A stretch of 36,085 nt of DNA from Planctomycetota bacterium (GTDB lineage: Bacteria > Planctomycetota > UBA1135 > GCA-002686595): positions 1 to 36,085 of the forward strand of contig JAEUIA010000096.1 in the NCBI GenBank assembly GCA_016795245.1. The letters run 5' to 3'. Shown one piece after another: positions 24,813 through 33,402 of this stretch (position 1 is the first letter of the stretch; the number at the start of each line of letters is the position of its first letter). The translations under genes and the position numbers were made by a program. The notes below the pieces were generated by a model. That model did not search any database. It saw only the letters and a list, made by a program, of their open reading frames with translations, and had not been told where the DNA came from.

Positions 24813-25757
24813 TCAGGGATTGCGCGCGCGAAACCAGCGCACGAAACGCTCGATTCCCTCGCGCACCGGCACCTTGGGTTCGTAGCCGAGCAGGCGCTGC
24901 GCCTTCGACACGTCAGCGTAGGTGATCAACACATCGCCCGGCTGCATCGGCCGGCGGTCGAGCACGGGCTTCACGCCGCAAGCTTCGCCGATCATGCCGA
25001 CGAGTTCGGAGAGCGAGGTCGTGGCGGACTCACCGAGGTTGTAGATCTCGTAACCCTGGCAGCGATCGAGGGCGCGCACCACGCCGTCGACGATGTCGTC
25101 GATGTAGGTGTAATCGCGGCGCGTCGTGCCGTCCCCGAAGAACGGGATCGACCGGCCGGCGAGTGCGGCGGCCACGAACTTGTGGATCGCCATCTCGGGC
25201 CGTTGACGCGGTCCGTAGACCGTGAAGAAGCGCAGGCAACTCGTCGGGATGCCGTACAGGTGATGGTGCGTGAAGCACAGCAATTCACCGGCGCGCTTCG
25301 TCGCGGCGTAGGGTGAAACGGGTTGGTGGATGTCGTCGGTTTCGGCGAAGGGCACCTTGTCGTTCGCGCCGTAGACGCTCGAACTGGACGCGAACACGAA
25401 GCGTGTATTGGGCCGACTCTTCAGTTCCTCCAAGAGGATCAGCGTGCCGCGCACGTTGACGTCGGCGTAGTGCAGAGGATCGAGCAACGACGGCCGCACG
25501 CCCGCCATCGCCGCGAGGTGGATCACCGCATCGAACTCCCCTTGCGCGAACAGTCGGGCGACCAGAGCTTGATCGCGGATATCGCCGGTCACGACCGTCA
25601 CGCCGACCAGATCCTTCGCGTTCGCGCGCTTGATCGCCGGGTCGTAGAAGTCGTTGAAATTGTCCAGCACCGTCACCGCATCACCGCGCGCGGCGAGTGT
25701 TGTCGCCACGTGCGAACCGATGAAGCCGGCGCCGCCGGTGATCAGGACCTTGGTCAT
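24813..25757 (-). CDS. NAD-dependent nucleotide-sugar epimerase (UDP-glucuronate 4-epimerase-like)
   Basis: This 314-residue extended SDR has the loop TGGAGFIGSHV (7-17), the DNFNDFYDP motif (32-40), HLAAMAGVRPS, SSSSVYG and the catalytic Y-x3-K in SPYAATKRAGE. FFTVYGPRQRPEMAI and GDGTTRRDYTYIDD are shared with UDP-glucuronate 4-epimerases and with related GalE/WbpP-type epimerases. The DNFNDFYDP segment and the AGVRPS motif favour the UDP-GlcA to UDP-GalA activity. The UDP-glucuronate decarboxylase gene close by would share the same substrate. It begins 20 bases after glmS and is followed by 164 non-coding bases before rfbA. Confidence 0.82.
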   Translation of the reverse strand: MTKVLITGGAGFIGSHVATTLAARGDAVTVLDNFNDFYDPAIKRANAKDLVGVTVVTGDIRDQALVARLFAQGEFDAVIHLAAMAGVRPSLLDPLHYADVNVRGTLILLEELKSRPNTRFVFASSSSVYGANDKVPFAETDDIHQPVSPYAATKRAGELLCFTHHHLYGIPTSCLRFFTVYGPRQRPEMAIHKFVAAALAGRSIPFFGDGTTRRDYTYIDDIVDGVVRALDRCQGYEIYNLGESATTSLSELVGMIGEACGVKPVLDRRPMQPGDVLITYADVSKAQRLLGYEPKVPVREGIERFVRWFRARNP

Positions 25758-25777
25758 GACTCGTCAGGTGTCTCGCG

Positions 25778-27622
25778 TCACTCGACCGTGACGCTTTTCG
25801 CCAGGTTGCGCGGTTTGTCGATGTCGCAGCCCTTCAGGCTCGCCATGTGGTAGGCCAGGAGTTGCAACGGGATCACGTTCAAGATCGGCGAGAGCCACTC
25901 GCTCGATTCGGGCACCTCGACATGCTCGTCGCTGATCGCCCAGCTCTCACGGTCGGAGCCGATGCTGATCACACGGCCGCCGCGCGCGCGCACCTGCTCG
26001 ATGTTCGAGCGCACCTTCTCGTGCACGAGTCCCGTCGAATTGAGCGCCACGATCGACATCGACGGCTCGATCAGCGCGATCGGCCCGTGCTTCATCTCCC
26101 CCGCCGGATAACCCTCGGCGTGCACGTAGCTGATCTCCTTGAGCTTCAGCGCGCCTTCGAGCGCGACCGGGTAGTTGATGCCGCGGCCCAGGAACAAGAA
26201 TCCCTTCTGGTGCTGATTCTTCTCGGCCACTTCGCGCACTTCCGACACGATGCGCTCGCCCAGCATCTGTTCCATGCGCGGCCGCAGAAGGCGCAATTCG
26301 AGCACCAGTTCGCGTCCTGCTTCCGGCGTCAAGACGCCGCGCGCGCGCGCCAGCCGCACGGCCAGCATGTACGCGGCCGCGACTTGCGCCGTGAACGCCT
26401 TGGTGCTCGCGACGCCGATCTCGGGGCCGGCGCGCGTCAGGATCGTCGCGTCCGCTTCGCGCACCAGCGTGCTGCCTTCGACGTTGCAGATCGCCGCGGT
26501 GCGCGCGCCCAGTTCCTTGGCCTTGCGCAGCGCCGCCAGCGTGTCGGCCGTCTCGCCCGACTGCGAGATCGCGATCGCCAGCGTGTTGCGCGCGATCACC
26601 GGGTCGCGGTAGCGGAACTCGCTGGCGTAGTCGATGTCGACCGGCAGCCGTGCGAGCCCCTCGAACATGTAGCGCGCGATGTAGCCCGCGTGCAGCGCCG
26701 TGCCGCACGCGACCACGGCGATGCGCTCGATGCCGCGCAGGTCGGAGTCCGAGAATCCGGGCACACCGAAATCGATGTCGCCCTTCTCTTCCTTGATCTT
26801 GTCGAAGGCGGTGTGCGCGAGCACGTCGGGCTGCTCGTGGATCTCCTTCAGCATGTAGTGCGGAAAAGTACCCTTGGCGGCCTCTTCCGGGTCCCACTCG
26901 ACGCGCTTCGGCACGCGCACGACGCTCGTGCCGTCGGTGCGCCACACGTCGGCGCGCCCGATGTGCAGATCGGCCACGTCGCCGTCTTCGAGGAAGGTCA
27001 CGTCGCGCGTGTGCTTGATCAACGCCAGCACGTCGGAAGCGAGATAGGCGCCGTCCTTCGTCACCGCGACAGCCAGCGGCGGACCTTGACGCGCACACAC
27101 GAGGCGCGGGCCTTCAGGCGTCTTCGTGATCGCCGCGATCGCGTAGTAACCGCGCACGCGCGACAGACTGGCGAGTACCGCCTGCAATAGATCGTTCCCG
27201 CGCGAGAGCTCGCGGCCGATCAAGTGCGCGAGCACTTCCGTGTCCGTCTCGGATTGGAACTTCACGCCCGAGGCGACCAGTTCGGCCTTCAACTCGGCGT
27301 AGTTCTCGATGATCCCGTTGTGCACCAGCGCGATGCGCCCTTCGGTGTCCGTGTGCGGATGCGCGTTCGTGTCGCTGGGCACGCCGTGCGTGGCCCAGCG
27401 CGTGTGGCCGATGCCGGCGCGCGCGCTCGAAGCCTCGTTCTCGGCCAGCGCCGCCTCGAGGCGCTCGATGCGACCCGCGCGACGACGGATGGTGATGCCG
27501 CGAGCGTCCATCAGCGCGACACCGGCGGAATCGTAGCCGCGGTACTCGAGCAGGCGCAGACCTTCGATCAGGTCCGAGACGACCGAGCCTTCATTCACCA
27601 ACGCACCGACGATTCCGCACAT
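25778..27622 (-). CDS. glmS: Glutamine-fructose-6-phosphate aminotransferase
   Basis: This 614-residue enzyme makes glucosamine-6-phosphate, the entry to UDP-GlcNAc. The mature N-terminus MCGIVGALV supplies the nucleophile C2. EYRGYDSAG, GHTRWATHG and HNGIIENY mark the glutaminase domain. Two SIS sugar-isomerase domains follow (ISQSGETADT and GRGINYPVALEGALKLKEISY), and the canonical C-terminus PRNLAKSVTVE is intact. ATG 27622 is fixed by homology, since an upstream open frame is just the reverse reading of its neighbour. It begins 2 bases after the decarboxylase stop, within the EPS operon, suggesting a demand for amino sugars. A ribozyme leader is not present, as no room exists upstream. 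Confidence 0.96.
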   Translation of the reverse strand: MCGIVGALVNEGSVVSDLIEGLRLLEYRGYDSAGVALMDARGITIRRRAGRIERLEAALAENEASSARAGIGHTRWATHGVPSDTNAHPHTDTEGRIALVHNGIIENYAELKAELVASGVKFQSETDTEVLAHLIGRELSRGNDLLQAVLASLSRVRGYYAIAAITKTPEGPRLVCARQGPPLAVAVTKDGAYLASDVLALIKHTRDVTFLEDGDVADLHIGRADVWRTDGTSVVRVPKRVEWDPEEAAKGTFPHYMLKEIHEQPDVLAHTAFDKIKEEKGDIDFGVPGFSDSDLRGIERIAVVACGTALHAGYIARYMFEGLARLPVDIDYASEFRYRDPVIARNTLAIAISQSGETADTLAALRKAKELGARTAAICNVEGSTLVREADATILTRAGPEIGVASTKAFTAQVAAAYMLAVRLARARGVLTPEAGRELVLELRLLRPRMEQMLGERIVSEVREVAEKNQHQKGFLFLGRGINYPVALEGALKLKEISYVHAEGYPAGEMKHGPIALIEPSMSIVALNSTGLVHEKVRSNIEQVRARGGRVISIGSDRESWAISDEHVEVPESSEWLSPILNVIPLQLLAYHMASLKGCDIDKPRNLAKSVTVE

Positions 27623-27624
27623 GA

Positions 27625-28611
27625 CTAGGATCCTCTTCGGCCGCTCGCCGGCCCGTCCAGAGCCAGTTTCGCGCGGAAATAGTCGACCGTGCGTTTCAAT
27701 CCGTCGGCGAGCGCGACGGAGGGCTCCCACCCGAGCAGCTTGCGCGCCTTGGTGATGTCCGGGCGCCGCACCTTGGGATCGTCGACCGGCAGCGGCTTGA
27801 AGGTGATCGGCGCCGTCGAACCCGTGACCTTCAGCACCGCCTCGGCGAACTGGAGGATCGTCATCTCGCTCGGGTTGCCGATGTTCACCGGCAGAGTCTC
27901 GGCCGAGTTGTAGAGCCGCCAGATGCCTTCGACCAGGTCGTCGACGTAGCAGAACGAACGCGTCTGCGACCCGTCGCCGAACACGGTCAACGGTTCGTTC
28001 GCGAGCGCCTGACCCATAAACGCGGGCAGCGCGCGGCCGTCGCGCAGGCGCATGCGCGGTCCGTAGGTGTTGAAGATGCGCACGATGCGCGTGTCGACCT
28101 TGTGGAAGCGGTGGTAGGCCATCGTCATGGCCTCGGCGAAGCGCTTGGCCTCGTCGTACACGCCGCGCGGTCCGACCGGGTTGACGTTGCCCCAGTAGTC
28201 CTCGCTCTGCGGGTGCACGAGCGGGTCGCCGTAGCATTCGCTGGTGCTCGCGAGCAGGAAACGCGAACGCTTGGCGTGCGCGAGTCCGAGCGCCTTGTGC
28301 GTGCCTAGCGATCCGACCTTCAAGGTCTGGATCGGCAACTCGAGGTAATCGATCGGCGAAGCCGGCGAAGCGAAGTGCAGGATGCCGTCGAGCCGCCCGC
28401 CGACGTGGATGTACTCGGTGACGTCGCGGTGCTCGAAATGAAACCAGCGGTTCTCGAACAGTTCCTCGACGTTCTTGACGTCGCCGGTGATCAGATTGTC
28501 CATGCAGATCACCTCGTGGCCTTCGTTCAAGAAACGTCGGCACAGATGACTGCCCAGGAACCCGGCACCGCCGGTGATCAGGACGCGCGGCCTGGATTGA
28601 GCTTCGGACAC
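27625..28611 (-). CDS. UDP-glucuronate decarboxylase (UDP-xylose synthase)
   Basis: This is a 328-residue extended SDR of the UXS type, which converts UDP-glucuronic acid to UDP-xylose. It has [12 protein letters not shown] (13-24), [14 protein letters not shown] (33-46) and [19 protein letters not shown], the catalytic Y-x3-K in [11 protein letters not shown], and [10 protein letters not shown] follow, all characteristic of the UXS group. No ATG precedes the Rossmann strand, so I take GTG 28611, 11 bases beyond the preceding stop codon; the ribosome site there is weak. UDP-glucose 6-dehydrogenase, which would make its substrate, is not in the window. The glmS start codon lies 2 bases downstream. 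Confidence 0.88.
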   Translation of the reverse strand: MSEAQSRPRVLITGGAGFLGSHLCRRFLNEGHEVICMDNLITGDVKNVEELFENRWFHFEHRDVTEYIHVGGRLDGILHFASPASPIDYLELPIQTLKVGSLGTHKALGLAHAKRSRFLLASTSECYGDPLVHPQSEDYWGNVNPVGPRGVYDEAKRFAEAMTMAYHRFHKVDTRIVRIFNTYGPRMRLRDGRALPAFMGQALANEPLTVFGDGSQTRSFCYVDDLVEGIWRLYNSAETLPVNIGNPSEMTILQFAEAVLKVTGSTAPITFKPLPVDDPKVRRPDITKARKLLGWEPSVALADGLKRTVDYFRAKLALDGPASGRRGS

Positions 28612-28621
28612 AGCGTGCGAC

Positions 28622-29461
28622 CTAACGACCGCCGTCGAGGCCCTCGAAGCGCACGGTCTCGTCCTTGCCCATGCGCACGCGGATGCCGTTGCCTTGGATC
28701 TCGTGATCGCCCAACGCGCGCAGGCGCACGGCCGAGCCTTCGCGCGCGACCTCGACCGCGCCCGACCAGCTGACTTCGAAGCCATCGCCGGTCGCGACCT
28801 GCGCGCCGGGATCGCTCTGCAGCGGCTTGCCGCCGGCGGAGAGCAGCGCGAGATCGACCTGCTGACCCGGGTCGAGGCGGATCACGGCGTCGCGATAGAG
28901 CACTTCTCCGCTGCCTTTCGATTGATTCGCGACGCGCAAGACGTCTTCGCGCACGCGTTCGAGCACGAACGGCCCGGAGGCGGCCGTCAAGCGCGCACCG
29001 ATCATCAGCTCGACCTCGTCGCGCACCTTCAAGTTGACGTGCGCGCGCTCGCAGGTCACGAACTTAAAGCACGGCTGACCCTTCGAAGGCGAACCGACGA
29101 CACCTGCGCCGCCGTCGAACAAGACGATCGAGTTGCCGTTCGACCAGATGACTTCGATGCGGCCGCCCGGCGCGCTCGACACGCCCGAACCGGAGTGCAC
29201 GCGCACGCTCTTGCGGTAGAACGTCAGCGGATAGCCCGCGCTGAGTCCGGCGGGGCGGACTTTCACCGGATCGGCGTGACGCAGCACGGTCACTTCCTCC
29301 GGTCCTTCCTCGAAGAGTCGCGCTTCGCCCGCGGGCAGCGGATTCGTCGCGTTCTCCATCGGCGCCGGCCAGCGCTGCGTCGAACCCCAGGGCCAACGCG
29401 TCCAACCGGCGCAACTCGCGAGCCCGCCGCAGACGAAGACCAAGGGGATGAGGACTTTCAC
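28622..29461 (-). CDS. Putative lipoprotein of unknown function
   Basis: This 279-residue protein starts at GTG 29461, which overlaps the accC stop as GTGA, and opens with a lipoprotein signal peptide ending LASC (C17). The mature part begins with a Trp- and Pro-rich stretch, then becomes beta-rich with alternating hydrophobic residues. Examples are [17 protein letters not shown] and the repeated VKVRP, VNLKVRD and [13 protein letters not shown] strands. That pattern loosely recalls FecR-like or other sensor beta domains. I cannot assign a family. Two cysteines (CFKF, TCER) lie close together and could form a disulphide. It sits between fatty-acid genes and the EPS genes, so its role could belong to either. 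Confidence 0.72.
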   Translation of the reverse strand: MKVLIPLVFVCGGLASCAGWTRWPWGSTQRWPAPMENATNPLPAGEARLFEEGPEEVTVLRHADPVKVRPAGLSAGYPLTFYRKSVRVHSGSGVSSAPGGRIEVIWSNGNSIVLFDGGAGVVGSPSKGQPCFKFVTCERAHVNLKVRDEVELMIGARLTAASGPFVLERVREDVLRVANQSKGSGEVLYRDAVIRLDPGQQVDLALLSAGGKPLQSDPGAQVATGDGFEVSWSGAVEVAREGSAVRLRALGDHEIQGNGIRVRMGKDETVRFEGLDGGR

Positions 29462-30837
29462 GCGCGTTCCTTGGCACCTTGCGGCACCGCCGGGTGATGT
29501 CCGTAGTAGCGCTCGATGAAGCTCGTGTCGTGGTCCCCGGCGCGGAAGTCGGAGTGATTGAGCACGTTGCGCAACAGCGGAATCGTCGTCTTCGGACCTT
29601 GGATCACGAACTCGTCCAGCGCGCGCACCATGGTGCGGATCGCGAGGTCGCGGCGCGAACGGTGCGCGAGGAGCTTGCCGATCATCGAATCGTAGTTCGG
29701 CGGAATCCGGTAGCCACTGTAGCCGTGGCTGTCGAGGCGCACGCCCGGGCCGCCGGGGGGCACGAACAGCTCGATTTTCCCGGGCGAGGGCTGGAAATCG
29801 CGGTCGGGATCCTCGGCGTTGATGCGGCACTCGATCGCGTGACCGTTGAAGCGCACGTCGCTTTGCTCGAACGGGATCTTCTCGCCCGCGGCGATCTTGA
29901 TCTGCATCTGCACCAGATCGATGCCGGTGACGAGCTCCGTGACGCAGTGTTCGACCTGGATGCGCGCGTTGACCTCGATGAAGTAGTAGTTGCCGTCGCG
30001 GCCGAGCAGGAATTCGACGGTGCCGGCGTTGTGATAGCCGGCGTGGCGCGCCACCGCGACCGCCGACGCGCAGATGCGCTCGCGCAGTTCTGGCGTCAAC
30101 GCGGGCGAAGGCGATTCCTCGATCAGCTTCTGGTGCCGGCGCTGGATCGAGCAGTCGCGCTCGCCGAGGTGGATCACCTTGCCGTGGTTGTCGGCGAGGA
30201 TCTGCACTTCGATGTGACGCGGGTTCTCGACGTAGCGTTCGAGGTACACCGTGCCGTCACCGAAGGCCGCCTTGGCTTCGCTGCTCGCCGCGTGAAATCC
30301 GGTGATGAGCGAGGGTTCGTTGCGCGCGATGCGCATGCCGCGCCCGCCGCCGCCGGCCGCCGCCTTGATCATGATCGGGTAGCCGATCTTGCCCGCGACG
30401 CTGAGCGCCTTGGATTCGTCCTCGACCGGTCCGTCGGACCCGGGGACGATCGGCACGCCCGCTTCGCGCGCCAAGGTGCGCGCTGCGACCTTGTCGCCGA
30501 GCTTCGCGATGGTCTCGGGTTCGGGCCCGATGAACGTGATCTTGCACGAGCGGCAGACTTCGGCGAAGTGCTCGTTCTCCGACAGGAATCCGTAGCCGGG
30601 GTGGATCGCGTCGGCGTCGGCGACTTCAGCAGCCGCGATGATCGACGGGATGCTGAGGTAGCTCTTGTTGCTCGCCGGCGGCCCGATGCAGATCGTCTCG
30701 TCGGCTTGGCGCAAGTAGATCGCGTCGGCGTCGGCCGTCGAATACACGGCCACGGTTTCGATACCGAGTTCGCGGCACGCGCGGATCACGCGCTGCGCGA
30801 TCTCGCCGCGGTTGGCGATGAGGATGCGGCGGAACAT
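29458..30837 (-). CDS. accC: Acetyl-CoA carboxylase biotin carboxylase subunit
   Basis: This 459-residue ATP-grasp enzyme carboxylates biotin on AccB, the first half-reaction of malonyl-CoA formation. It opens with [20 protein letters not shown] and has [10 protein letters not shown] and the glycine-rich ATP loop [29 protein letters not shown] and [16 protein letters not shown], the biotin/bicarbonate site with the catalytic Arg, are also intact. The length is normal. It lies 7 bases downstream of accB, the classical accBC order, and its stop codon overlaps the lipoprotein start. It is most likely the housekeeping enzyme. Confidence 0.96.
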   Translation of the reverse strand: MFRRILIANRGEIAQRVIRACRELGIETVAVYSTADADAIYLRQADETICIGPPASNKSYLSIPSIIAAAEVADADAIHPGYGFLSENEHFAEVCRSCKITFIGPEPETIAKLGDKVAARTLAREAGVPIVPGSDGPVEDESKALSVAGKIGYPIMIKAAAGGGGRGMRIARNEPSLITGFHAASSEAKAAFGDGTVYLERYVENPRHIEVQILADNHGKVIHLGERDCSIQRRHQKLIEESPSPALTPELRERICASAVAVARHAGYHNAGTVEFLLGRDGNYYFIEVNARIQVEHCVTELVTGIDLVQMQIKIAAGEKIPFEQSDVRFNGHAIECRINAEDPDRDFQPSPGKIELFVPPGGPGVRLDSHGYSGYRIPPNYDSMIGKLLAHRSRRDLAIRTMVRALDEFVIQGPKTTIPLLRNVLNHSDFRAGDHDTSFIERYYGHHPAVPQGAKERA

Positions 30838-30844
30838 GAGCGCG

Positions 30845-31345
30845 TCAGTTCACCTTCACGAGGAACAGCGGCTGACCGAACTCGACCGGCTCGCCGTTCT
30901 CGACCAGGATCTCGACGATCTCGCCGCTGACTTCGGACTTGATCTCGTTCATCACCTTCATGGCCTCGATGATGCACAGCACCGAATCGACCGTGATGCG
31001 CTTGCCCACGCTCACGAAGGGCTCGGACTCAGGCGAGGCGGAGCGGTAGAAGGTCCCGACCATCGGCGAAGGGATCGGCGTTCCGATCGGCTCCTTCTTG
31101 GCCGGCGCATCCGAGGCCGGCGAGCCGGTGACCGGAGCCGCCGGAGCTGCACTCGGTGCGGCACTCATGACCGGGCCGCCGCCGCTGGTCACGACGTGGA
31201 CGACGGGCGGCGCCTGGGGCGCGGCTTCGGGCGCGGCGCGTTTGAGGCGCAGCTTGAAGCCGTCCTTCTGATCCTCGAGGTCGATCTCGGCCAGACCGCC
31301 GCGGTTCATCATCGCGATGAGTCGTTGGATGAGCTTCAGGTCCAT
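30845..31345 (-). CDS. accB: Biotin carboxyl carrier protein of acetyl-CoA carboxylase
   Basis: This 166-residue carrier has a helical N-terminus ([21 protein letters not shown]), an Ala/Pro-rich linker (about 37-88) and a C-terminal biotinyl domain. The biotinylation site is K130 in EAMKVMNEI, with the preceding [13 protein letters not shown] (93-105) and the closing [10 protein letters not shown]. Everything expected of AccB is present. It is followed by accC, and 60 bases lie between its start and the asd stop. Confidence 0.95.
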   Translation of the reverse strand: MDLKLIQRLIAMMNRGGLAEIDLEDQKDGFKLRLKRAAPEAAPQAPPVVHVVTSGGGPVMSAAPSAAPAAPVTGSPASDAPAKKEPIGTPIPSPMVGTFYRSASPESEPFVSVGKRITVDSVLCIIEAMKVMNEIKSEVSGEIVEILVENGEPVEFGQPLFLVKVN

Positions 31346-31405
31346 GCAACCGGTTCCCGGGGTATCGAAGAGGGCTTGGGGTGAAATGAATGGGACGTGG
31401 CCGGC

Positions 31406-32503
31406 CTACGCGGGCCGCCCGCGCACCCCACCCGCGCGGGGCGAGAGGCGCGCGGCGACCTGCAGAGCGTTCAGGGACGCGCCCTTGCGGATCTGGTCGC
31501 CGACGGCGAAGAAGCATAGCGAGCCCTTCCCGCGCGTTCCCGCGCGAATTCGGCCCACGGCCACGGCGTCGGTCCCGGCGCACTCGCGCGGGCGCGGCCC
31601 GTGGGGATCGTCCGTGACGGAAATCCCGGGGGCCGCGGCCATGCGGGCTACCAGGTCGGGCAGCGAAAAATCGCGCTGCGTCCGCACGTGCACGGCCACC
31701 GAGTGGCAGCGCTCGACCGGCACGCGCGTGGTCGTGACCTCGACCACGAGGTCCGGGCGGCGCAGGATGCGGCGCGTCTCGTCGATCACCTTGCGCTCCT
31801 CGCCGCTGATCCCGTCGGGGCCCACGTCGGCGATCGCCGGGATCACGTTCAAGGCCAGGGGGGCGGCGAAGGGGCTGGCGGGCTTTTCCTCCGCGGCCGG
31901 GACGCCCGCGGCCGCGCGCATCTCGTACTGCAGCGTCTTCAAACCCGGAACGCCGGCGCCCGAGGCGGCCTGGAAGCTGACCACGATCACTTCGGCGAGC
32001 CCGCACACGGCTTCGATCACCGCGAGCGGCAGGCACGCGATCGCGGTCGTGCAGTTGGGGTTCGCGATCAGCAGGTGATCCCGCGTGAGCACGTCACCGT
32101 TGATCTCGGGCACGACCAGCGGCACGTCGGCCTGCATGCGGTAGGCGCTGGAGAGGTCGATCACCGGGAGGCGCGCCGCGACGAGCTTCGGCGCCAGTTC
32201 GCGGCTGAGGTCGGACGGTGTGCACAGGAACACGACGTCGCAATCGTCCCAGTCGGCGCGCGCGAGGGCCGTCACGCGAAAATCCGTGTCGCGCACGCGC
32301 AGTGCGCCATCGCGACGGGCGAACGCGCGCACGTTCTCGGACTTGTGTCCGGCGGCCATCAGGATGTCCAGCAATTCCAGTCCGGTCGCACCGGTCGCGC
32401 CCACGACGCCGACCTTCTGCGCGCGGTGGGCCGCTGTCCAGCCGTACGCTTCGGCCGCCTGGGTGCTGTTTTCGTGGGCCTTGCCCGGTGTCTTCGAACT
32501 CAC
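31406..32503 (-). CDS. asd: Aspartate-semialdehyde dehydrogenase
   Basis: This 365-residue enzyme makes aspartate-semialdehyde for the lysine, threonine, methionine and diaminopimelate pathways. It has a GATGATG NADP loop (35-41), the catalytic C151 in NPNCTT, SFQAASGAG (176-184), GEERKVIDET (234-243), R260 and H267. The GTG at 32503 overlaps the moaC stop as GTGA and has GAGGA 7-8 bases upstream, so I accept the roughly 30-residue N-terminal extension before the Rossmann strand. N-acetyl-gamma-glutamyl-phosphate reductase is a related possibility, but the GEERKVIDET motif favours asd. Confidence 0.93.
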   Translation of the reverse strand: MSSKTPGKAHENSTQAAEAYGWTAAHRAQKVGVVGATGATGLELLDILMAAGHKSENVRAFARRDGALRVRDTDFRVTALARADWDDCDVVFLCTPSDLSRELAPKLVAARLPVIDLSSAYRMQADVPLVVPEINGDVLTRDHLLIANPNCTTAIACLPLAVIEAVCGLAEVIVVSFQAASGAGVPGLKTLQYEMRAAAGVPAAEEKPASPFAAPLALNVIPAIADVGPDGISGEERKVIDETRRILRRPDLVVEVTTTRVPVERCHSVAVHVRTQRDFSLPDLVARMAAAPGISVTDDPHGPRPRECAGTDAVAVGRIRAGTRGKGSLCFFAVGDQIRKGASLNALQVAARLSPRAGGVRGRPA

Positions 32504-33153
32504 GCTTTCTTCCTCTTGGCGGCTCGCCACAGGCCGCTCTTTCCGCCGCGTTTTTCCAGGAGTTGCAGGTCCGTGATCGTGATGCCGTGGTCGAGCGCCT
32601 TGGTCATGTCGTACACGGTCAAGGCCGCGATCGCAGCCCCCAGCATGGCCTCCATCTCGACGCCGGTCTTGCCGGTGCAGCGCGCCGTGCAGCGCACTTC
32701 GAGCACGCGCTTGCCGCGCGGCGTGAACGTGACGTCGATCGCATCGAGCGCCAGCGGATGACACATGGGGATCAGCGCACTCGTGCGCTTTGCGGCCAAC
32801 AAGGCCGCAGCGCGCGCGATCTCGGTGATCGGTCCTTTGGGCCCGCCGTGCTGCACGAGGCGCGCGGCGTCCGCGTTCGGGAAGCGCACCAAGGCGCGCG
32901 CTTCGGCCGTGCGTTCCGTGACGGCCTTGGCACCGACGTCCACCATGCGCGAGCGCGCGCCGCCCGCGCCGCCGACGACATGCGTCACCGCTCGGGCCTT
33001 CGGCGCGGGCCGGGTGCGGGCAGCGGAACTTTGGACCGTGGACTTCTGGACGGCGCGGTTTCTGGCGGCGGAGTTCCTGACCGTGGACTTCCAGTCGGCG
33101 GAGTTCGGGGCCGAGGGGCGCCTGGTTTTGGTTTTGGAACGGGCTTGGGCCAT
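32500..33153 (-). CDS. moaC: Cyclic pyranopterin monophosphate synthase, long N-terminus
   Basis: The C-terminal ~160 residues are a typical MoaC, which makes cyclic pyranopterin monophosphate in molybdopterin synthesis. Conserved pieces are ARMVDV-type SRMVDVG (68-74), PMCHPLAL (129-136), KTGVEMEAM (162-170) and YDMTKALD (181-188). The 217-residue reading adds about 55 residues, Lys/Arg/Ser-rich, encoded by a 15-base tandem repeat. An alternative GTG at 32988 with GAAGG upstream would give a 162-residue protein of normal length, and I find no good Shine-Dalgarno for the long form. Treat the first 55 residues as uncertain. It is coupled to asd and has no other moa gene beside it. Confidence 0.85.
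   Translation of the reverse strand: MAQARSKTKTRRPSAPNSADWKSTVRNSAARNRAVQKSTVQSSAARTRPAPKARAVTHVVGGAGGARSRMVDVGAKAVTERTAEARALVRFPNADAARLVQHGGPKGPITEIARAAALLAAKRTSALIPMCHPLALDAIDVTFTPRGKRVLEVRCTARCTGKTGVEMEAMLGAAIAALTVYDMTKALDHGITITDLQLLEKRGGKSGLWRAAKRKKA
33026..33115. repeat. Six-unit 15-base tandem repeat at the moaC 5' end
   Basis: Six imperfect 15-base units run from 33026 to 33115, for example gacttctggacggcg, gagttcctgaccgtg and gacttccagtcggcg. They encode a pentapeptide-periodic Ser/Arg/Lys-rich stretch on the moaC strand (about residues 13-43). On the plus strand they read as an A-[DE]-[LF]-x-x-like periodic sequence. The function is unknown. Confidence 0.75.
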
Positions 33154-33402
33154 GGGGCGTGCGCACGGCGGCTCGGCGCGTGTGCGAACCCTTGACTCTA
33201 TCGGTCGCGCGGCCGATGTCGAAACTTTGACCGGACCGGGGTAGTTCCCACCCGCCTGAACTAGGAGGGATCTTGAGACCCGCGACCCGAATGGTCGACC
33301 CGTATGTTTTGGGTTCGCACACCGCCGGGTCGCCGGTCCTCACCGTAGAGTGAGCGTCCCAAGCCCCGTATCACCGCCAACAAGTCCGCCCGCGAGCGAT
33401 CC
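33154..33402. other. Divergent intergenic region between moaC and the S41 protease
   Basis: This is a 249-base gap between divergent genes. It contains TTGACT and TTGACC sequences near 33191 and 33230 that could serve as -35 boxes, but no convincing -10 partner is seen. A strong AGGAGGG followed by a short open frame lies at 33263-33353. Promoters for both flanking genes must lie here. Confidence 0.5.
33273..33353 (+). CDS. Possible 26-residue leader peptide
   Basis: A TTG at 33273 follows a near-perfect AGGAGGG by 4 bases and opens a 27-codon frame (MRPATRMVDPYVLG...) ending at TGA 33353. It stops 49 bases before the S41 protease. The spacing is tight, the start codon is rare and the frame is short, so it may be chance. 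No known leader motif is visible. Confidence 0.25.
   Translation: MRPATRMVDPYVLGSHTAGSPVLTVE

Noticed and set aside
27623..28543. Open extension upstream of the glmS ATG
   Set aside because: It is an out-of-frame reading of the decarboxylase gene; GlmS must begin at MCG so that Cys is residue 2.
32765..33244. Plus-strand frame containing the A-[DE]-[LF]-x-x repeats as a real pentapeptide-repeat protein
   Set aside because: Only six periods are present and the rest of the frame is an antisense shadow of moaC. Kept only as a finding about the repeat.
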